A stretch of 64,000 nt of DNA from Zopfochytrium polystomum (taxonomy: Eukaryota; Chytridiomycota; Chytridiomycetes; Chytridiales; Chytridiaceae): the NCBI GenBank assembly GCA_025765615.1, contig JAIVFJ010000021.1, positions 186,001-250,000 of the forward strand. Direction: 5' to 3'. The notes below the pieces were generated by a model, which was not told the DNA's origin, searched no databases, and was given only the letters and a program-made list of their open reading frames with translations. Made by a program: the position numbers and the translations under genes. Positions 1 to 12,963 of the stretch are shown here, in pieces (the stretch's first letter is position 1; the number at the start of each line of letters is the position of its first letter).

Positions 1-3000
1 GCATTTTGGCGACATTCTCGCATCCCGTTGCAGCACAATCGTCGCCATTCACTGCAAGTCTTCAGGGAAGGGAAAAGGATCGTGGATCACCAGAATTCTT
101 TGACGTGGCCGACTTCATTGTGTCGTGCCGTCTTTCCTTTTTTCCGACCATTGAAGAGCTGTGGACGTCTGACAAACTGACGGATGTTGCATCCTCACCA
201 GCCGGGGCGAATTTTTGTCGTGGAGTAACAACAATTGTTTCCCAGATCGTGAAGGGGGAAGGCGAAACTGTTGCCGCACGTCCCACGACAGACCCGTCGT
301 TAAACTCTGGATCAGCCATTGCCAACATAGCGCAGGCCTTATTTGGACGCGCAATGCAGCAACCAGTCTCGCCAGACCCTGCGTTGGTGCAGCAAATAAT
401 GGAAATCGGTTACCCCCAGTTCGCAGCCGAGAATGCACTACGCAGGTTTAATAACCAGCTTCCGCGAGCCGTTGACTATTTAATTTCAAACCCTGCTGCA
501 TTGTTTGAAACGGGGCCATCATCATCGTCGAGAACGGTACAGCCACTTGCTCAGGCCTCAACGGTAGTTGCTGTTGATACAGCAAATACCAATGAACCAA
601 ACGAGTCCTCCGGGGCGACGGAAATTCCTGGCGCACCATCGAACTTACCGCTCCAGAGCGACAGTGCCATGGAAGATGCAGACGAGTCAGCGATGTTGGA
701 GAGGGCGCTGCAGATGTCTGTTGGCGCTTCGAACGGTGGAAATGACTCTGAGATGAGAGATTCCTCGTCCGAACCTCTTCCTATTGACTCGAAACCATCA
801 GAGGCTGAAGTCAAGGGTAAAGGCCGCGCAACTGAAGGTCCTTCGTTGAGAGAGCAATTGGACGCGAAGCGTGATTTGTTGAAGGCGTCCCTGGTCGAGA
901 GAAGTCTTCATTTACTTGGTTCCTCCGAAAAAATTGTATTTGACGTTCGCGACATCCTATGTCTCGTCAGCAAAACGAATCCTGACTCTGTAGTGAATGC
1001 CGTGAACGCCGCCCTATTGGGGTCACTAAAGGATGTTGGAGAAAGGGCATCTCGTTTCGCCTCGGAACTGCGATTACTCGCACTCCTTCTGATTGATTCG
1101 TCCGTGCAACTTTCTGTCCGCAAAGGCTGTTCAGAAGTTATTCGATGCTTATCAGCGCCAATGTCCGACGCCATTGGTAGGAGCGATGGCTCCAGCCACC
1201 AGCCGAAGTGGTTGGCGTCGGCAATACTAGTTCTTGACGCGGCTCTTGCACTTGATTATGAACCGAAGGCAATTGTCCTTCGGAAATTCAACGATGAAGG
1301 ATGCCCCTCGGAGCCCGAGAAGGAAGATGTGGTTCCTGAAAGTTTAGTCTTCAGCAAGAGCGACAAGATGCAGTTGCTCTCAGTCGTTCAGCCGCTTCTC
1401 AAGGCCCCTGGTGACAAAGATACTGCGCACGCTCTTCTTCAATTTATTATGCGTCTTACCGCAGATTACGATGTTGCACTATCATTTTCGAAAACTGGCG
1501 GCCTGGAAGCGCTGTTAACGTCCCCCTTTACGAGCTCTTTTGCAAACTTGTCGCTAACCATTCTCCGCCACACTTTCGAAACTTCCATGGTGGTCTCAAG
1601 AGTTTTTGAACTTCGCCTTTCCTCTTGGATGACGGGATCGCGGGCTCGCTCAGTTGATATCAACAATTTGTTGAAATCGAATGCACATTTCGCTGCCCGC
1701 AACCCGGAAGCTTTTGTCAAAGTCGTGGCAAAAATGTGTCATCTTCCAAAATATGATTCCTCAGCCCGAATTCATAGTATCACCTTACGAGACAATTATA
1801 TGGAATCACTTGCTTCGAAGGAGCCCTTAGTGGCCCAAAGCACCCTCACCGAGATGGAAGAATATGTGCACTTCTTAATTTCGGAGCTTCTTCGATTCCA
1901 ATATGCGGAAAGTCCCGGCAACGCTGGTGAATCGTCGCACAAACGGCACCTTGCCCGAGGATTCATCTTAATCGCTCTCGATGAACTGTTTTTAAACTTC
2001 CCATTCCTCCGTGCTTTCGCTGTTCAAGGGCAGTCCGCGGGTAAACCAGCATCAAGGGGCTCAAAGCAACCCTTTCTACACCACCTACTGAATGATCTTC
2101 TTCCCTACGGACTGGATTATGATGCCTCGTCTGCAACGATCGAGGCGAGCAACCGTTTCTGGGAAAGTGCAAGAGCAGGCCACACAGTATCGGTTCTTTG
2201 TGATGCCTCGTCCCTGCTAGTCGACGCCTCTTTTGGGCAAGAGCTGCTAAGTGTCCGGAAGGTGGTTGTTGAATCGATCGTTCGTGCTTTCAAAGAAGCT
2301 TCATCGTCGACAGAATCCATAAATGCGAAGTATTCCCGATTCCTGGCCTTATCGGAACTCTGTTTCAACATACTTCCCATGGGTCTAAATTCAAACTCGG
2401 CGAAAACAGAGGAGTCTTCGAGCTCTGTGGCGAAGATTATGTTGGAAAAGGGTGTAGTGAACTTGCTCACCGGTGTGCTCGCCGAGATCGACATTCACCA
2501 CCCATCTGCACGAAGGCTTACTGCTGTCGTGCTGAAGCCCCTCGAGTTGTTGGCAAAGGTTGCCATCCGACTGGCTCGCGCCCCAGAGACCAGTGCAAAG
2601 AGTGACGAGGCGGATGCAATGTCGACGGATGAACCGACAGTTGGGGTGGAGGTGGAGGAAGAATTGCAACGTGGAGGGACAGGTCACTCGTCCACGGCGG
2701 CAGAGCAGGCGGAAATTTCCGACATTTTTCGTAACTCTTCTCTGGGACTTTTCAATGTCCCTCAAGATGAGGATGGAGATGCAGAGGACGACGATGATGA
2801 CGACGATGAGGATGACGATGACGATGACGGATACGAAGAGTACGACGAAGAGGAGTATTCAGGCGAGGAAGATGAGGACGACGAGGATGATGACGTGAGC
2901 CGTCTTGTTTTCACTTAACTTTGCGATTGACAGATTTTAAGGACTCCGATATGGAGATCGTCGTTCCGGCTCCTTACCAAGGCGCTCAAGAACCGGTCGA

Positions 3001-6000
3001 ATCTGCGGACGAAGACATAGATGAGGACGAAGAAGGCGTCGAGGTTGACGACGACGGAAACGAAATGTCCTGGACAGACGAAGCTCCCGATGATGAAGCA
3101 GACGGTGAAGACGAAGATGAGGATGGCGAGGAAGAGATTGTTGGTGCAGACGTTGTGAACGGTGATCCTGTTGAAGATGGTGATGATGAGGGGGACGATG
3201 AGAATGTCGATGACGAGGCCGACGATGACGGATCGGAAGGCTCGGACGAAGACGATTATGCGTCTGATGAAGATATTGATTATGGCATTGGAGCGGGTCC
3301 CTTTGAGGAGGTTTACGAAGGTGTGTTCCATGGAGGAGGCGGTGCCGATGATCTTCTGCAAGCATTCGGCGGAGTCTCTCGCCGCCAGAGGCGTCCCCGT
3401 CGACTTTCTTATACTCTGGACGCAAATAGGTTGGAGAATCGATGGGACAGCCGCAGCTTCCGGGAAACATTCGGAATTTTTGGCAACAACGACCTCATTC
3501 AGATGCAGGACTTCGGGGCACCAAGAGTCATTGATGCCTCGGTTCACCCACTTCTGGTGGAAGAAATTGTCTCTACCCCCCAATCTATCGGTGAAATGCG
3601 AAATCTACCTAATCAGGCGATTGGGAGCACTTTGCATGAGATTGAGCGGCTTCTACTTGCTCCTGGAGGTCCTGGTGAGATATTTGCCCTAGCGCGAAAT
3701 GGCCACGCCCGCATCGATATAGAAGAGGACGGTCGGCACACGACTGCGGTTATCACAGCAGCCCCTCCCCGACGGGGTGCATCGGCGAGAGATGGTGTCA
3801 GAAGCCCAGTCAATGAAGATCTGTATATTCTCCACAGTGCAAGTCCGTCGTCGTTCAACGACCGTTGGACTTTTGAAGGACGTGCTTTGTACGGTGCCCA
3901 AATGATCGATAAAATGTGCCGACTATGCAACCCAATCCTCCATTTGCTTATTCCGTCCGGTATCCTGGAGAGGCGAGAAAAAGAGCGAGAACGCCGTGAA
4001 GCCGAGGAAAAAGAACAAGCTGAGCGGGAGGCCAATCTTTCGTCTGAAGCAACACCGATCGCGAATCAAGCCAATGATGAAACGAAAGCATCAGCAGCGG
4101 ATCCAGCCTCGGCATTACCACATGATGTTCCCACAGAACCGGCGGGATCATCGATTGGCGTCAACGCCGCGGATTTGACAGAAAGTGCTCCACCAGCACT
4201 TGAAGGGCAGCCGTCATCGAGCGAGGACGTTCAAATGGCTGAAGTCACACCATCGACGGCCCAGCAAGAAGCTTCCGCTCCCTCACAGGAAGCCTCGAAT
4301 GCCGAGCAGGTCCCCCCAGCTCCAGCTAGGGTTATTGTTCAAATAGGTGGCGATTCTATAGATATAACAGGTGATGTTGTCTTGTTTCATTCGGTTTAAA
4401 TTGACGCATCCTTCGAAGATACTGGCATTGACCCCGAATTTTTGGAGGCACTTCCCGAAGATTTGCGGATGGAAGTGTTAAATCAGCACATGCAAGAGCG
4501 CCAGCGAGAGCAGCAGAGAAGGTCGACTGTTCCTCCTCCAAGAATGCCCGACAACCCTGATCTGTCCGATTTTCTCGAAGCATTACCACCGGAAATTCGA
4601 GACGAGGTGCTTTCTCAACAGCGTCCTACTGTCATTCCTGCGGTGCCAGCTCCACCTCCCGCTGTCTCTTCGCAGCTCGAGCTTGACCCGGCCTCTTTCC
4701 TCGAAATGCTGGATCCAGTCCTCCGGCAAGCGGCACTGGACCAGGGAATGCTGCGCCAGCGACCGAGACCTGCTTCAACGGGAATCATGCCTTCGAATGG
4801 TACAACTGGTTCGGGTTCTCGTCCAGTAAAACGCACTGGGCATAAGGAGGCAGTATTGTTGGTGGAGAAGTCTGGATTGATGATTCTATTGCGCTTGCTG
4901 TTTGTCCCGGAACCAGCAAATAAGGGTTTGATCCAGCGCCTTCTACTCAACCTTATCGAGAACAGTCGGACCAGGATGGATCTTGTCTCTCTAATGCTGT
5001 CGATTCTGACGGATGGAAGCGGAGAGGTTCTTGCTGTGGACAAGAGTTTTTCACAACTTTCTATAAAGGGAAAGAACAAGGCGACGATGCCGACCACAAA
5101 AAGGCCTCAGCTTGCCGTCACGGAACTGTCGACTCTAGCTGTTGACTCTGTTCCTAATCTTGTACCCCAACGATGCTTGGAAGCTCTTTTATTCCTTGTG
5201 TCGAACAATGAGCGCCTCGTTCACTTCTTTTTGACTGAGAACGAAGGCTTCGGAATAGCCATGGGAAAGACCCGAGCAACTCCGAAGAAAGCCAAAGGAA
5301 AAGAGAAGATAGCGATGACTCCCCAATCACCAGTTACCGTTCTCTTGGGACTTCTCGAGAAGCCGGTATTCCTTGCCAACCACAGCCTTCTTGAACAACT
5401 TGTTCAATTACTGGCATCAGTTTTAAGGCCAATTTCGTCACTATTTACCAACGAGTCGAAAGCCGAGACGACCGAAACATCCGTTCCGAAAGATGGGATC
5501 CAGGCTGGACCAACGGAGGCTGCAGCTGTAACAACAACAAAGGAGTCGAAGGAAACACCAGAAGCAACTCCCGCCGCTTCAACAACGAAAAAAGGTCCCA
5601 AGCCTCCAACAATTCCTGACTATCTTGTTCGGGCAGTTGTGCGCATCTTAACAACAGGCGATTGCTCCAGCAAGACCTTTCAACACACTCTTTCAATGAT
5701 CCAACACCTCTCAGCTCTTGGCTCTGTCCGAAACATCATTGTTGCGGAATTGATGGAAAGTGCTCAGTCCCTTGCAAATTCCATTGGGGAAGACTTGCAG
5801 GAGGTTGCTGTTAGCTTGGATCCATTATCACGGGATGTTGATGTAAATTCGGGTCCTCTTGCCAAATTTTCATCGTCTTCATCTCAGCAAGCAAAACTAC
5901 TTCGGGTTCTCAAGACCGTCGACTTTTTGTTCTCAAAAACAGTTGTGGAAACTGCATCGAAGGATGCTGAGCGCGGAACATCTTCGAAGCAAACTGCAGC

Positions 6001-7682
6001 CAACCACGTTGTTGCCGTACTGGAATCATTGGCATCAGCCTATAATCGATTAGACTTGTTGAGGTTGTGGTTGAATCTTGGTTCCGCTCTTAACGTGATA
6101 ACGGCATCCCCTCATCTTAACCACATTGGTACAATCTTGCTTCCTTCGATTGAGGCCTTCATGGTTATATCGAAGCCCTACGTGATCAAAAAGGCGGGTG
6201 TCCCACGATTATTACCAAGTATTTCGTCGACTGCCGTGCACTCCTCGAAACCTTCAAAGGACGCGTCCCTAATGACACCAGACGAGATGTTCTTCGCATT
6301 TACAGAGGAAAACAGGAAGATCTTAAACTCAATGGTTCGCAACAACCCATCCTTGATGAGTGGATCCTTCTCCCTTCTTGTTCAAAACCCGAAAATGCTG
6401 GAATTCGACAACAAGAGGACTTACTTCAACCAGCAACTGCACAAGAGAACAGGACGCGAGCAGTTCGGTGTCCTCCAGGTGAACGTGAGACGAGCATTTG
6501 TGTTCGAAGACTCCTACCATCAACTGCACGGGAAGAACGGTGATGAAGTGAAGTATGGAAAGCTAAATGTTCGGTTCCACGACGAAGAGGGGGTTGACGT
6601 GGGTGGAGTCACTCGAGAGTGGTTTTCAGCTCTTGCTCGGCAAATGTTCAATCCGGATTACGCTCTTTTCAAGCCTTCTGCTGTTGATAAAGTTACATAT
6701 CAACCTAACAGAGCTTCCGAGGTAAACCCCGACCACCTGCTATACTTCCGGTTCGTTGGGCGTATTATTGGCAAGGCTATCTATGACGGTCGACTTCTAG
6801 ACTGTTACTTCACACGGTCTTTCTACAAGGCAATGCTGGAAATTCCAGTAGATTGGAAAGATATGGAGGCGATTGATCCAGAGTTCCACAAGTCGCTGGC
6901 GTGGATGCTAAATAATGACATTACTGACGTAATGGATTTGACGTTTTCCACTGAAGTCGATGATTTTGGTATAAAGCGGATTGTTGAGCTAAAGCCCAAT
7001 GGCAGCAAGATAGAAGTGACCGAGGAGAATAAGACAGAGTACGTTGCCCTGATCACAGAGCAAAGACTCGTCAAGGCCATTAAACAACAAATTGACGCAT
7101 TTCTCGGAGGCTTCCACGACATCATTCCGAAGAACTTAATCAAGATCTTCAACGAGCAGGAACTCGAGTTGCTGATTTCTGGACTTCCCGACATTGATGT
7201 TGATGACTGGAAGAACAACACGGAGTATCACAATTACAATCCAACTTCACCGCAAATCCAATGGTTCTGGCGAGCGGTTCGCAGCTTCAGCCAAGAGGAG
7301 AGGGCAAAACTAATTCAGTTTGCCACGGGGACTTCAAAAGTTCCTCTCGAAGGTTTTAAAGCACTGGAAGGGTCTGGCGGCTCACAGAAGTTTAATATTC
7401 ACAAAGACTTCTCGTCAAAGTCGCGGCTTCCGTCTGCCCACACTTGGTACTGAAGTGTTTTTGTTTTTTTGTGAAGTACTTGAAACTTAATCGCATGTTT
7501 TCCCTTTTTGTCGTTACCCGAAAAGCTTCAACCAGATGGATTTGCCTGAGTATGAATCTTACGAGCAGTTGCGGAATAGCCTTCTCCTGGCAATCTCCGA
7601 AGGCGGCACAGGTTTGATTTGCCCCGCGTTTCTTGTCTCGTACCCTGATTGCTCCGTTCACTTAGGGTTCGGCTTCGCTTAA
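1..7682 (+). CDS. TOM1: TOM1/HUWE1-like HECT-type E3 ubiquitin ligase, 3' part (5' end outside window)
   Basis: Last step of protein ubiquitination: a HECT ligase takes ubiquitin from an E2 on its own Cys and passes it to substrates. About 2,480 residues are visible. Exons: 1-2894, 2942-4370, 4419-7446, 7526-7611, 7666-7682; introns of 47, 48, 79 and 54 nt. Seen: a UBA domain (about residues 120-160, core DPALVQQIMEIGYPQFA), a UIM-like segment (ESAMLERALQMSV), two long Asp/Glu runs around 2,770-3,260, the ALPEDLRMEVL and ALPPEIRDEVL repeats of the ubiquitin-binding region, and a HECT domain ending in LPSAHTC, FNQMDLPEYESYEQL and GFGFA-stop. The catalytic Cys (about residue 2449 of the visible part) has its codon split by intron 3. 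The reading frame is open to base 1, so the N-terminal DUF908/DUF913 part lies left of the window. In yeast TOM1 acts in nuclear protein quality control and mRNA export; that role here is inferred from homology. The first intron end (2941) is the least certain splice site. Confidence 0.95.
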
Positions 7683-8082
7683 CCGTGTGCATGGCATTGT
7701 CACGGAGACTTGTCATACTTTGCTTGTTCGTTGTGCTCTTTTCGCGAGCTGAAGAGCGTTGCCAATAAGATGCTGATGAAGAAGACCGAGGGGAATGGGT
7801 GCAATGACGACATCCATGAGTGTTTACAAATACAGGGATGCTCAATTTTTTCTCTGGCCTCCGGCGTTGCCGGAAGTTTGTGGAATCTATATATACTAAA
7901 AAAAAAAAAACCAATGCTTTGCGGCTAAACTCTTATTCTTTCGGCCAAACCGACATTTGTGGGTGTCCCTTTGCAGTAGCATATTCTGTTGCAATTTGTG
8001 TCTAGCACATTATGTGACACAGCCACAAATATATTATTGCAAGTTCTGAAAAAAAGGGTTAGGGTTGGCGTCTCTCGCGCTC

Positions 8083-8083
<1 letters not shown>
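7683..8083. other. 3' flank of the TOM1-like gene, no gene seen
   Basis: About 400 bases of AT-leaning DNA after the ligase stop codon. It holds an A-run near 7,899-7,910 and AATATAT-type sequence, consistent with a 3' UTR and polyadenylation region. The short open frames here show no family features. Confidence 0.5.

Positions 8084-8141
<58 letters not shown>
8084..8141. repeat. (TC)n microsatellite
   Basis: Nearly perfect CT dinucleotide run of about 58 bases, followed by imperfect CT-rich sequence to about 8,175. Serine/leucine-rich open frames across it are artefacts of the repeat. Confidence 0.95.
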
Positions 8142-8145
<4 letters not shown>

Positions 8146-9410
8146 TCTTTTTTGTCTCTCTATCTCAATTTCTTTCTCCCTCTTGTGAGATTCCTAATCT
8201 CACTGATCATGGACTTAGCTGGGGTCTCCCAAAAAGCTCTTCCCCAGTTGTGACTATGTCATATTATTGGCCCCCTATATTTATTTTTATCTTTTTTACC
8301 ATTCATCACATCCCCCTCAAAGGCTCTAGTATTTATCACTATAAAAGAGCATCCTGTGTTCTTTGTGCTGAATGTGCCTATGCACAAGGGGCACCCCCCT
8401 TATTCATCCTATTCACTTAGTTTTACTCATTTTCCTTTTCCTTTCAATCCACTGTCCCTGCACTGATGTGCCTCAAAGCCTCAAATTATGTTCGCCTCAA
8501 ATTTTTTTGGAGGCAGGAGAGACTGGGTGGAGGGGGGTGTGGCTGAAAGAGTGATTCATCCTTCCAAGTTGTTCTTTCTTTCATTTTCTCCATTTGTTAT
8601 GTCTTTCCCCTTTTTCTCTTTTCTTTCTTTCTTCCTTTTTTCTCCTTTCTTTCCTCACTTTCCTATAAATACCTACCTAGGTAACAACCAATCCCTTTCT
8701 TCCTCTTTGGTGTTTCTCCGCAGGCCCTACCAGACGAAAGCTGGTAGACATATGATTTCCCCAGGCCAGTGTGTGTATGACAAGCTGGCTTGGGGTTTCC
8801 TTCCCTTCCTTTCTCTTCCTTCCCCTACTTGTTTGGTTCTCACATTGAGCTCTGTCTCTGTGATACCGGCAGATGCCACACTGCCTTAGGGCATTCCTTT
8901 GTTGAACTGCTGCCTGTTGATCACCATGAGTTGCCCTTGAATAAGGACAGAACTGAACCACATCATCCATCTTTGTTGAGTTTGAGCTGAATCCAGGGTA
9001 CTGGCTCTGCTAGTAACCAGGAGCCTCCCGTCTTAAAGACTTGTCTTATTGAAGAAAATAGGAGCTCTGGGTTGCTGCTAAGGTTGAGTACTAAGGAGGT
9101 GAGAGACTGAAGGAGTTGGAGCTGTGGTGCACAAATTGACACAAGTTGCTCAGTATTTGCTTATATTATTTTCTGTTAATGACCATATGCAAAAATGCAA
9201 TGATCAATGCTGCTGTAATACAACCTCATTTCCTATCACATGGAGCTGTGCTCAACAACGTCAACAACGTGGAGCTGTGCTCAGTATGAGGTAATAACGA
9301 AGAGAAACCTATTTGCTATGCAATGATGGCGATAAATGAGAAAGGACAAGAGAAGGAATAGTTTCAAGGGACTAGAATAATTAGTTGTTTGGGCTCGAAG
9401 TTAGCTTATA
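8142..9410. other. Gene-free stretch next to a copia remnant
   Basis: No coding region of recognisable family on either strand. Pyrimidine-rich blocks sit at 8,560-8,720. A short local duplication of the GTCAACAACGTGGAGCTGTG type lies near 9,241-9,285. The right end probably contains the 3' LTR of the adjacent minus-strand copia element, whose left limit I could not define. Confidence 0.4.
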
Positions 9411-9424
9411 ATTCAACACACCCC
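9411..9424 (-). promoter_or_regulatory. Candidate polypurine tract and 3' LTR start of copia remnant 1
   Basis: Read on the minus strand the sequence is GGGGTG followed by TGTTGAATTATAAG, the usual polypurine tract/LTR junction layout of Ty1/copia elements (LTR beginning TGTTG). It lies just downstream of the end of the RNase H coding remnant. The matching LTR was not found, so this is a structural suggestion only. Confidence 0.35.
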
Positions 9425-9439
9425 AGTAAGATAACTTCG

Positions 9440-10702
9440 CGCAGAAAGAAGAAAAAGGAATCAAACCAATAGTATTGAGATGGTGTGTTCTGTTACTGCA
9501 TATGTGAGAGGTTTGCTGAGAATATCAGCTGGCCGCTCTTCTGTACACAGCCAGTCAAGGTGAACATGGTTCTGCTGGATAAGATGGCGGATATAATGAT
9601 AGATAGCTAAATGGAATATGTTTGGAGCATTGGGAAAAGATATCGTTGGTTGCAAGCCAGACGACTCCTTTGTTATCTGTGTAAAGGCACTGGATCTGGA
9701 AGCTGTAGTGAAAGGACAATATTTCGAAATGAAGCTGCTTCTTGTGCAAGTTCTGATGCAGCAATATATTCAGCTTGCTGGGAGGACATTGCAGCAATAG
9801 TGGTCTTTGTCGATTGCCATGAGATTGCTGCACCATATGTCATGAAGTAACCAAACTGTGAGCGACCATCATGATGTACTGCATAGACAGTGAAAGTGGT
9901 TGCTTGTGCACGGTAAAAGGGACCAAAATCAGACGTTGCTGAAGGTACTGGAGAACCTGCTGAAGCTCAATGAGATGTTGTGCAGAAGGATCTTGACTGA
10001 AACAACTGTAAGATCTGGACAAGTGCACTGTAGTTAAGACTTCCTTGAATTTGCTGGTATAATTGTTGGTCTGCAGGGGTTTCATGTGGCTGTTTTGCAA
10101 TATTTGCGTATATAGAAAGAATGGACTTGATGTATGCTATTTGATGCAAAAATATTCCAGCTGTTGCGTGTTCCATTTGCATGTTGAGAATAGTTGAATG
10201 GGACCAAGCTTGCAAATTTTGTAGTGTGATTCCAAGAGTTGAATGGCTTGGTCTATCTCAGGCTCAGCTCCAGAGAAACAAATGTCGTCAACAAAGATAG
10301 TAATAAAAACATTGCCATTTGCAGTGCAACAGAAGAGAGACAGGGGTCAGCCTTGCTGTGCAAGTTTCCAGCTTGTTTGAAGCAAGTCGTCAGCTCTTGA
10401 TACCAACATCAACTGGCCTGCTTAATGCCATTGACGCTTCGTTTCAGGAGCCAAACTTTATCAGAAGGTCCGAAGCTGGCAGGGATCTGCATGTAGATTG
10501 GTATCAAGTTTGCTGTTGACATATGTGTCACTGATGTCAACCATCTTTGTTTTCCAATTGTTCGTGGCCGTCATCGTCAATAACCAACGCAAGGTAGAGA
10601 TGCTCACTACAGGCGAGTGTGTGTTCCAGAAGTCAATCCCATAGCGCTGAGTGAAGCCTTGTGCAACAAGGCGAGCCCTAAAGCGGTCAATTCTGTCATT
10701 TG
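9440..10702 (-). mobile_element. Decayed Ty1/copia retrotransposon, reverse transcriptase-RNase H part
   Basis: Broken remnant read right to left. Recognisable pieces: the RT entry segment DRFRARLVAQGFTQ at about 10,600-10,700; the D-to-YLN region and KRSVNGIKQAS (cf. KSLYGLKQAS) at about 10,430-10,560; the catalytic box VFITIFVDD at about 10,280-10,320; the QIAYIKSIL thumb segment near 10,110; FSQDPSAQHL near 9,990; and the RNase H pieces TDNKGVVWLA near 9,650 and RPADILSKPL near 9,520. Several frameshifts and stops break the frame, so it is not functional. Gag, protease and integrase are missing; the upstream side is cut off at about 10,702 by dispersed repeat copy A. Confidence 0.85.
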
Positions 10703-11382
10703 TGTTGAGATTTGACCCATGGGGTACACTACGCCTGTTACTGATGATCCCTTTGAGTACTCCATCAAATCACATAGGATGGGGTGTTTGAAGGGCTCAG
10801 TAGGTTCAATACTTGAATGGGGCACTCAGAAGGGCTAATCTGTTCTCAATAAAAAGAGATAGGCAAAGGCTGTTGTTCTAGCTTTGTTCATCCCACTGGT
10901 AGGAACAATGCAATTAGAACATGCATAAAATGCGCAAACTACCCACTCTGCACATGTTACACAGCACAGCAAGCATGCAGAAGCAGTGTCCCACTGCTCC
11001 ATGCTCTGGAATTCTGTTCTCTGATTCAGAATTCCAGCTTCCCTGCTGTGCTGTGCAATGTGAGCAATGCAACAGGCACTTGGGAATCAGGGATTGCACC
11101 AATCACTGCATTTCTAAAAGTGAGATAAAAACTGAGCTCACCAGAGATTGCACCAATCATTGGATTTCTAAAAACAGGGGAAAAAAGCAGCTTGTTTCTC
11201 AAGCAAGCATCCTGATTTGGAAACAACCAAACCAATTTACAAGCAACTGTTCTCAAACAAGCAGTAAATTGGTTCTTGGTTGTTCTCAGCCCTGAATGGG
11301 TACTTATCCCAGGCTGAGGATTGGTGCTCAGCCTGTTTTATCTCATTTCCGCGGCCTGCTCTGTGCAGCCCACTGCTCCACT
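10702..11382. repeat. Dispersed repeat family, copy A
   Basis: Closely similar to copy B at 21,834-22,722. Shared blocks include TGTTGAGATT at the left end, GGATGGGGTGTTTGAAGGGC, CAGCAAGCATGCAGAAGCAG, and CAGCCCACTGCTCC at the right end. The left boundary falls exactly inside copia coding sequence, so the unit either inserted there or is part of a rearranged element. A start with TG and an AATAAAAAGAG motif make a solo LTR plausible, but no target duplication was recognised. Inside, GATTGCACCAATCA plus ATTTCTAAAA occurs twice in tandem. The open frames inside are not conserved proteins. Confidence 0.8.
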
Positions 11383-12591
11383 ACCAGACGCGATTGGGTT
11401 CTGGTTGAAGTAGAACCAACTCAAAAGAGAAAGAGAGACGAGGAACGACAGCCGCAGTGCGAAATTGCAAGGCTACTTCTCATTTTTGAAGTCCAACACC
11501 ATATCACAAGTAATGCTTCATTCAATGGTATGAGAAGAAAAACTCCAGGAGCAATGTGAGGGGGATGGATGAAATCACACCAAAGTCTTTCCAGCTCATC
11601 AGCACAGACAGCATTGTCAGATCTGTTCATCTTCAACCAAACCCCCTTTATAGTTCTGGTTTTTTTGTGAACAAGTACATCAACGGCAATGTGTACCAAC
11701 TACTTTCAAAATAAATTTTTAAAAGCAAACAATGACAGCCTGAGTGATCCAACTTCGAAAAGTCGACACCTCCACATTTGGGGGGCGTCTGGAGGAGGCC
11801 AGAGGAAGATCTGACGCTGCTGTGAAAGAGTGAACACAGCAAAGAGATCAAGAAAGTCTCTGCCTTTGAAGAGGTGGGGGAGGATCGGAAGACGCAACTG
11901 TGCTGTGTAGGTATGTAGGAAAAATGTTGACTCGGCTGTACAATCCGCTTCTAACACCTCTTGCTGGAATAACCAGATGATAGCGAGAAAGCGTGAAGGT
12001 TCACAATAAAGCTTCCTTGGTCTGAAAGCTAAATTGCCAGTCTTGTGTCACAACAGAGGGACAACTGGAGAATTCCTACAAGGGGTCAAAATGACTGTTT
12101 CTCCATGGGACATCTGCATCATGGACTCTTCTGGCATCCTCCTCTCAACAATGCGGCGGAAAACTGCTGTCAGAATCCATACAAACTTGCCCAATCTGGC
12201 ATCACCACTCCCCAGAAAACACGCAAATCAATGTACCATTGCGCCGCCAGTCTTCCTTCAGGATCATTTCCTTTTACTCTATACTCACAGCAAGGGCATC
12301 CTGACAACAGTCTCTTTGTCTTGCATGGCTGGATGGCTCTTGGACAACACAACAGGTTGTGGCGCTTTGGTCCTACATGCCGGCCATCCAACTTCTTCAG
12401 GTGACAGAAAACACATTCCGGAAGGTGGTTGATGCAGTGATACAGCGGAGCAGGGTCGCACTATTATCATTGGTATCGCTGGTATCATTGGTATCACTAG
12501 TAATTGTCCCTTCTGGAACGTCCTTGAGCTTTGACAATGAAGACTCTCAAAGAGTATAAATGGGGGATGGGGGACCTGTCCCATCCCTCAA
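11383..12591. other. Gene-free stretch, possible 5' part of a degraded piggyBac element
   Basis: No recognisable coding domain. Open frames on the plus strand at 12,034-12,432 cannot be tied to a family, although they lie directly upstream of piggyBac-derived coding sequence. A small GGTATCRCTGGTATCATTGGTATCAC repetition sits at about 12,470-12,500. Confidence 0.4.
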
Positions 12592-12963
12592 ATGAATTAT
12601 TGTTTTCAATTCAATCATCACTCCTCTCAGTTCCTTCTCTGGCTTGCCCTGCCCTACCATGTTCCTGACACAGAGGTGTTTGTACCAAAGGCCTCACTGT
12701 TGTATCACAAGTTTATGGGTGGTGTAGATCAAGCTGATCAAATGGTTGCCACCTGCAATGTTGCTCACAAAACAAAGACATGGTATCACAGGCTGTTTTA
12801 CCTTGCATTCGACGCCTGTCTGGTCAATGCACACGTTGTGTATCAAAAGGTGCAAAAATCTGCAAGGTTGTCAGATGATATTTCAACAAAAGACTTTTGC
12901 CTTGAGCTTGCAATGCAACTGTTTGTAAATGGTCAAGCTGTTTACTACTACTGGCGTGAATAA
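12592..12963 (+). pseudogene. C-terminal fragment of a piggyBac-type (DDE_Tnp_1_7) transposase
   Basis: The 123-residue frame contains FMGGVDQADQMVATC, then KTKTWYHRLFYLAFDACLVN, then FCLELAMQLF. This matches the end of the catalytic domain of piggyBac/PGBD transposases (family pattern MGGVDxxDQ, xxKTxKWWxxxFxxxLDxALVNAYIL, FxxxLAxxL). The catalytic core upstream and the Cys-rich C-terminal domain are absent. The visible fragment keeps the Asp of GGVDQ. It is too short to be an active transposase and is most likely a relic; an in-frame domesticated exon cannot be excluded from this window alone. Confidence 0.75.

Noticed and set aside
2915..3583. Long minus-strand open frames opposite the acidic region of the TOM1-like gene
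   Set aside because: They are mirror products of GAT/GAC/GAG repeats (Val/Ile/Phe or His/Arg-rich) and show no family motif; the plus strand is clearly coding.
8053..8068. GGGTTAGGGTT, telomere-like sequence
   Set aside because: Fewer than two full TTAGGG units, with housekeeping genes on both sides; chance is sufficient.
10921..11295. Open frames inside dispersed repeat copy A, also found in copy B
   Set aside because: The shared frames reflect repeat identity; they do not hold across insertions in copy B and have no protein-like conservation.
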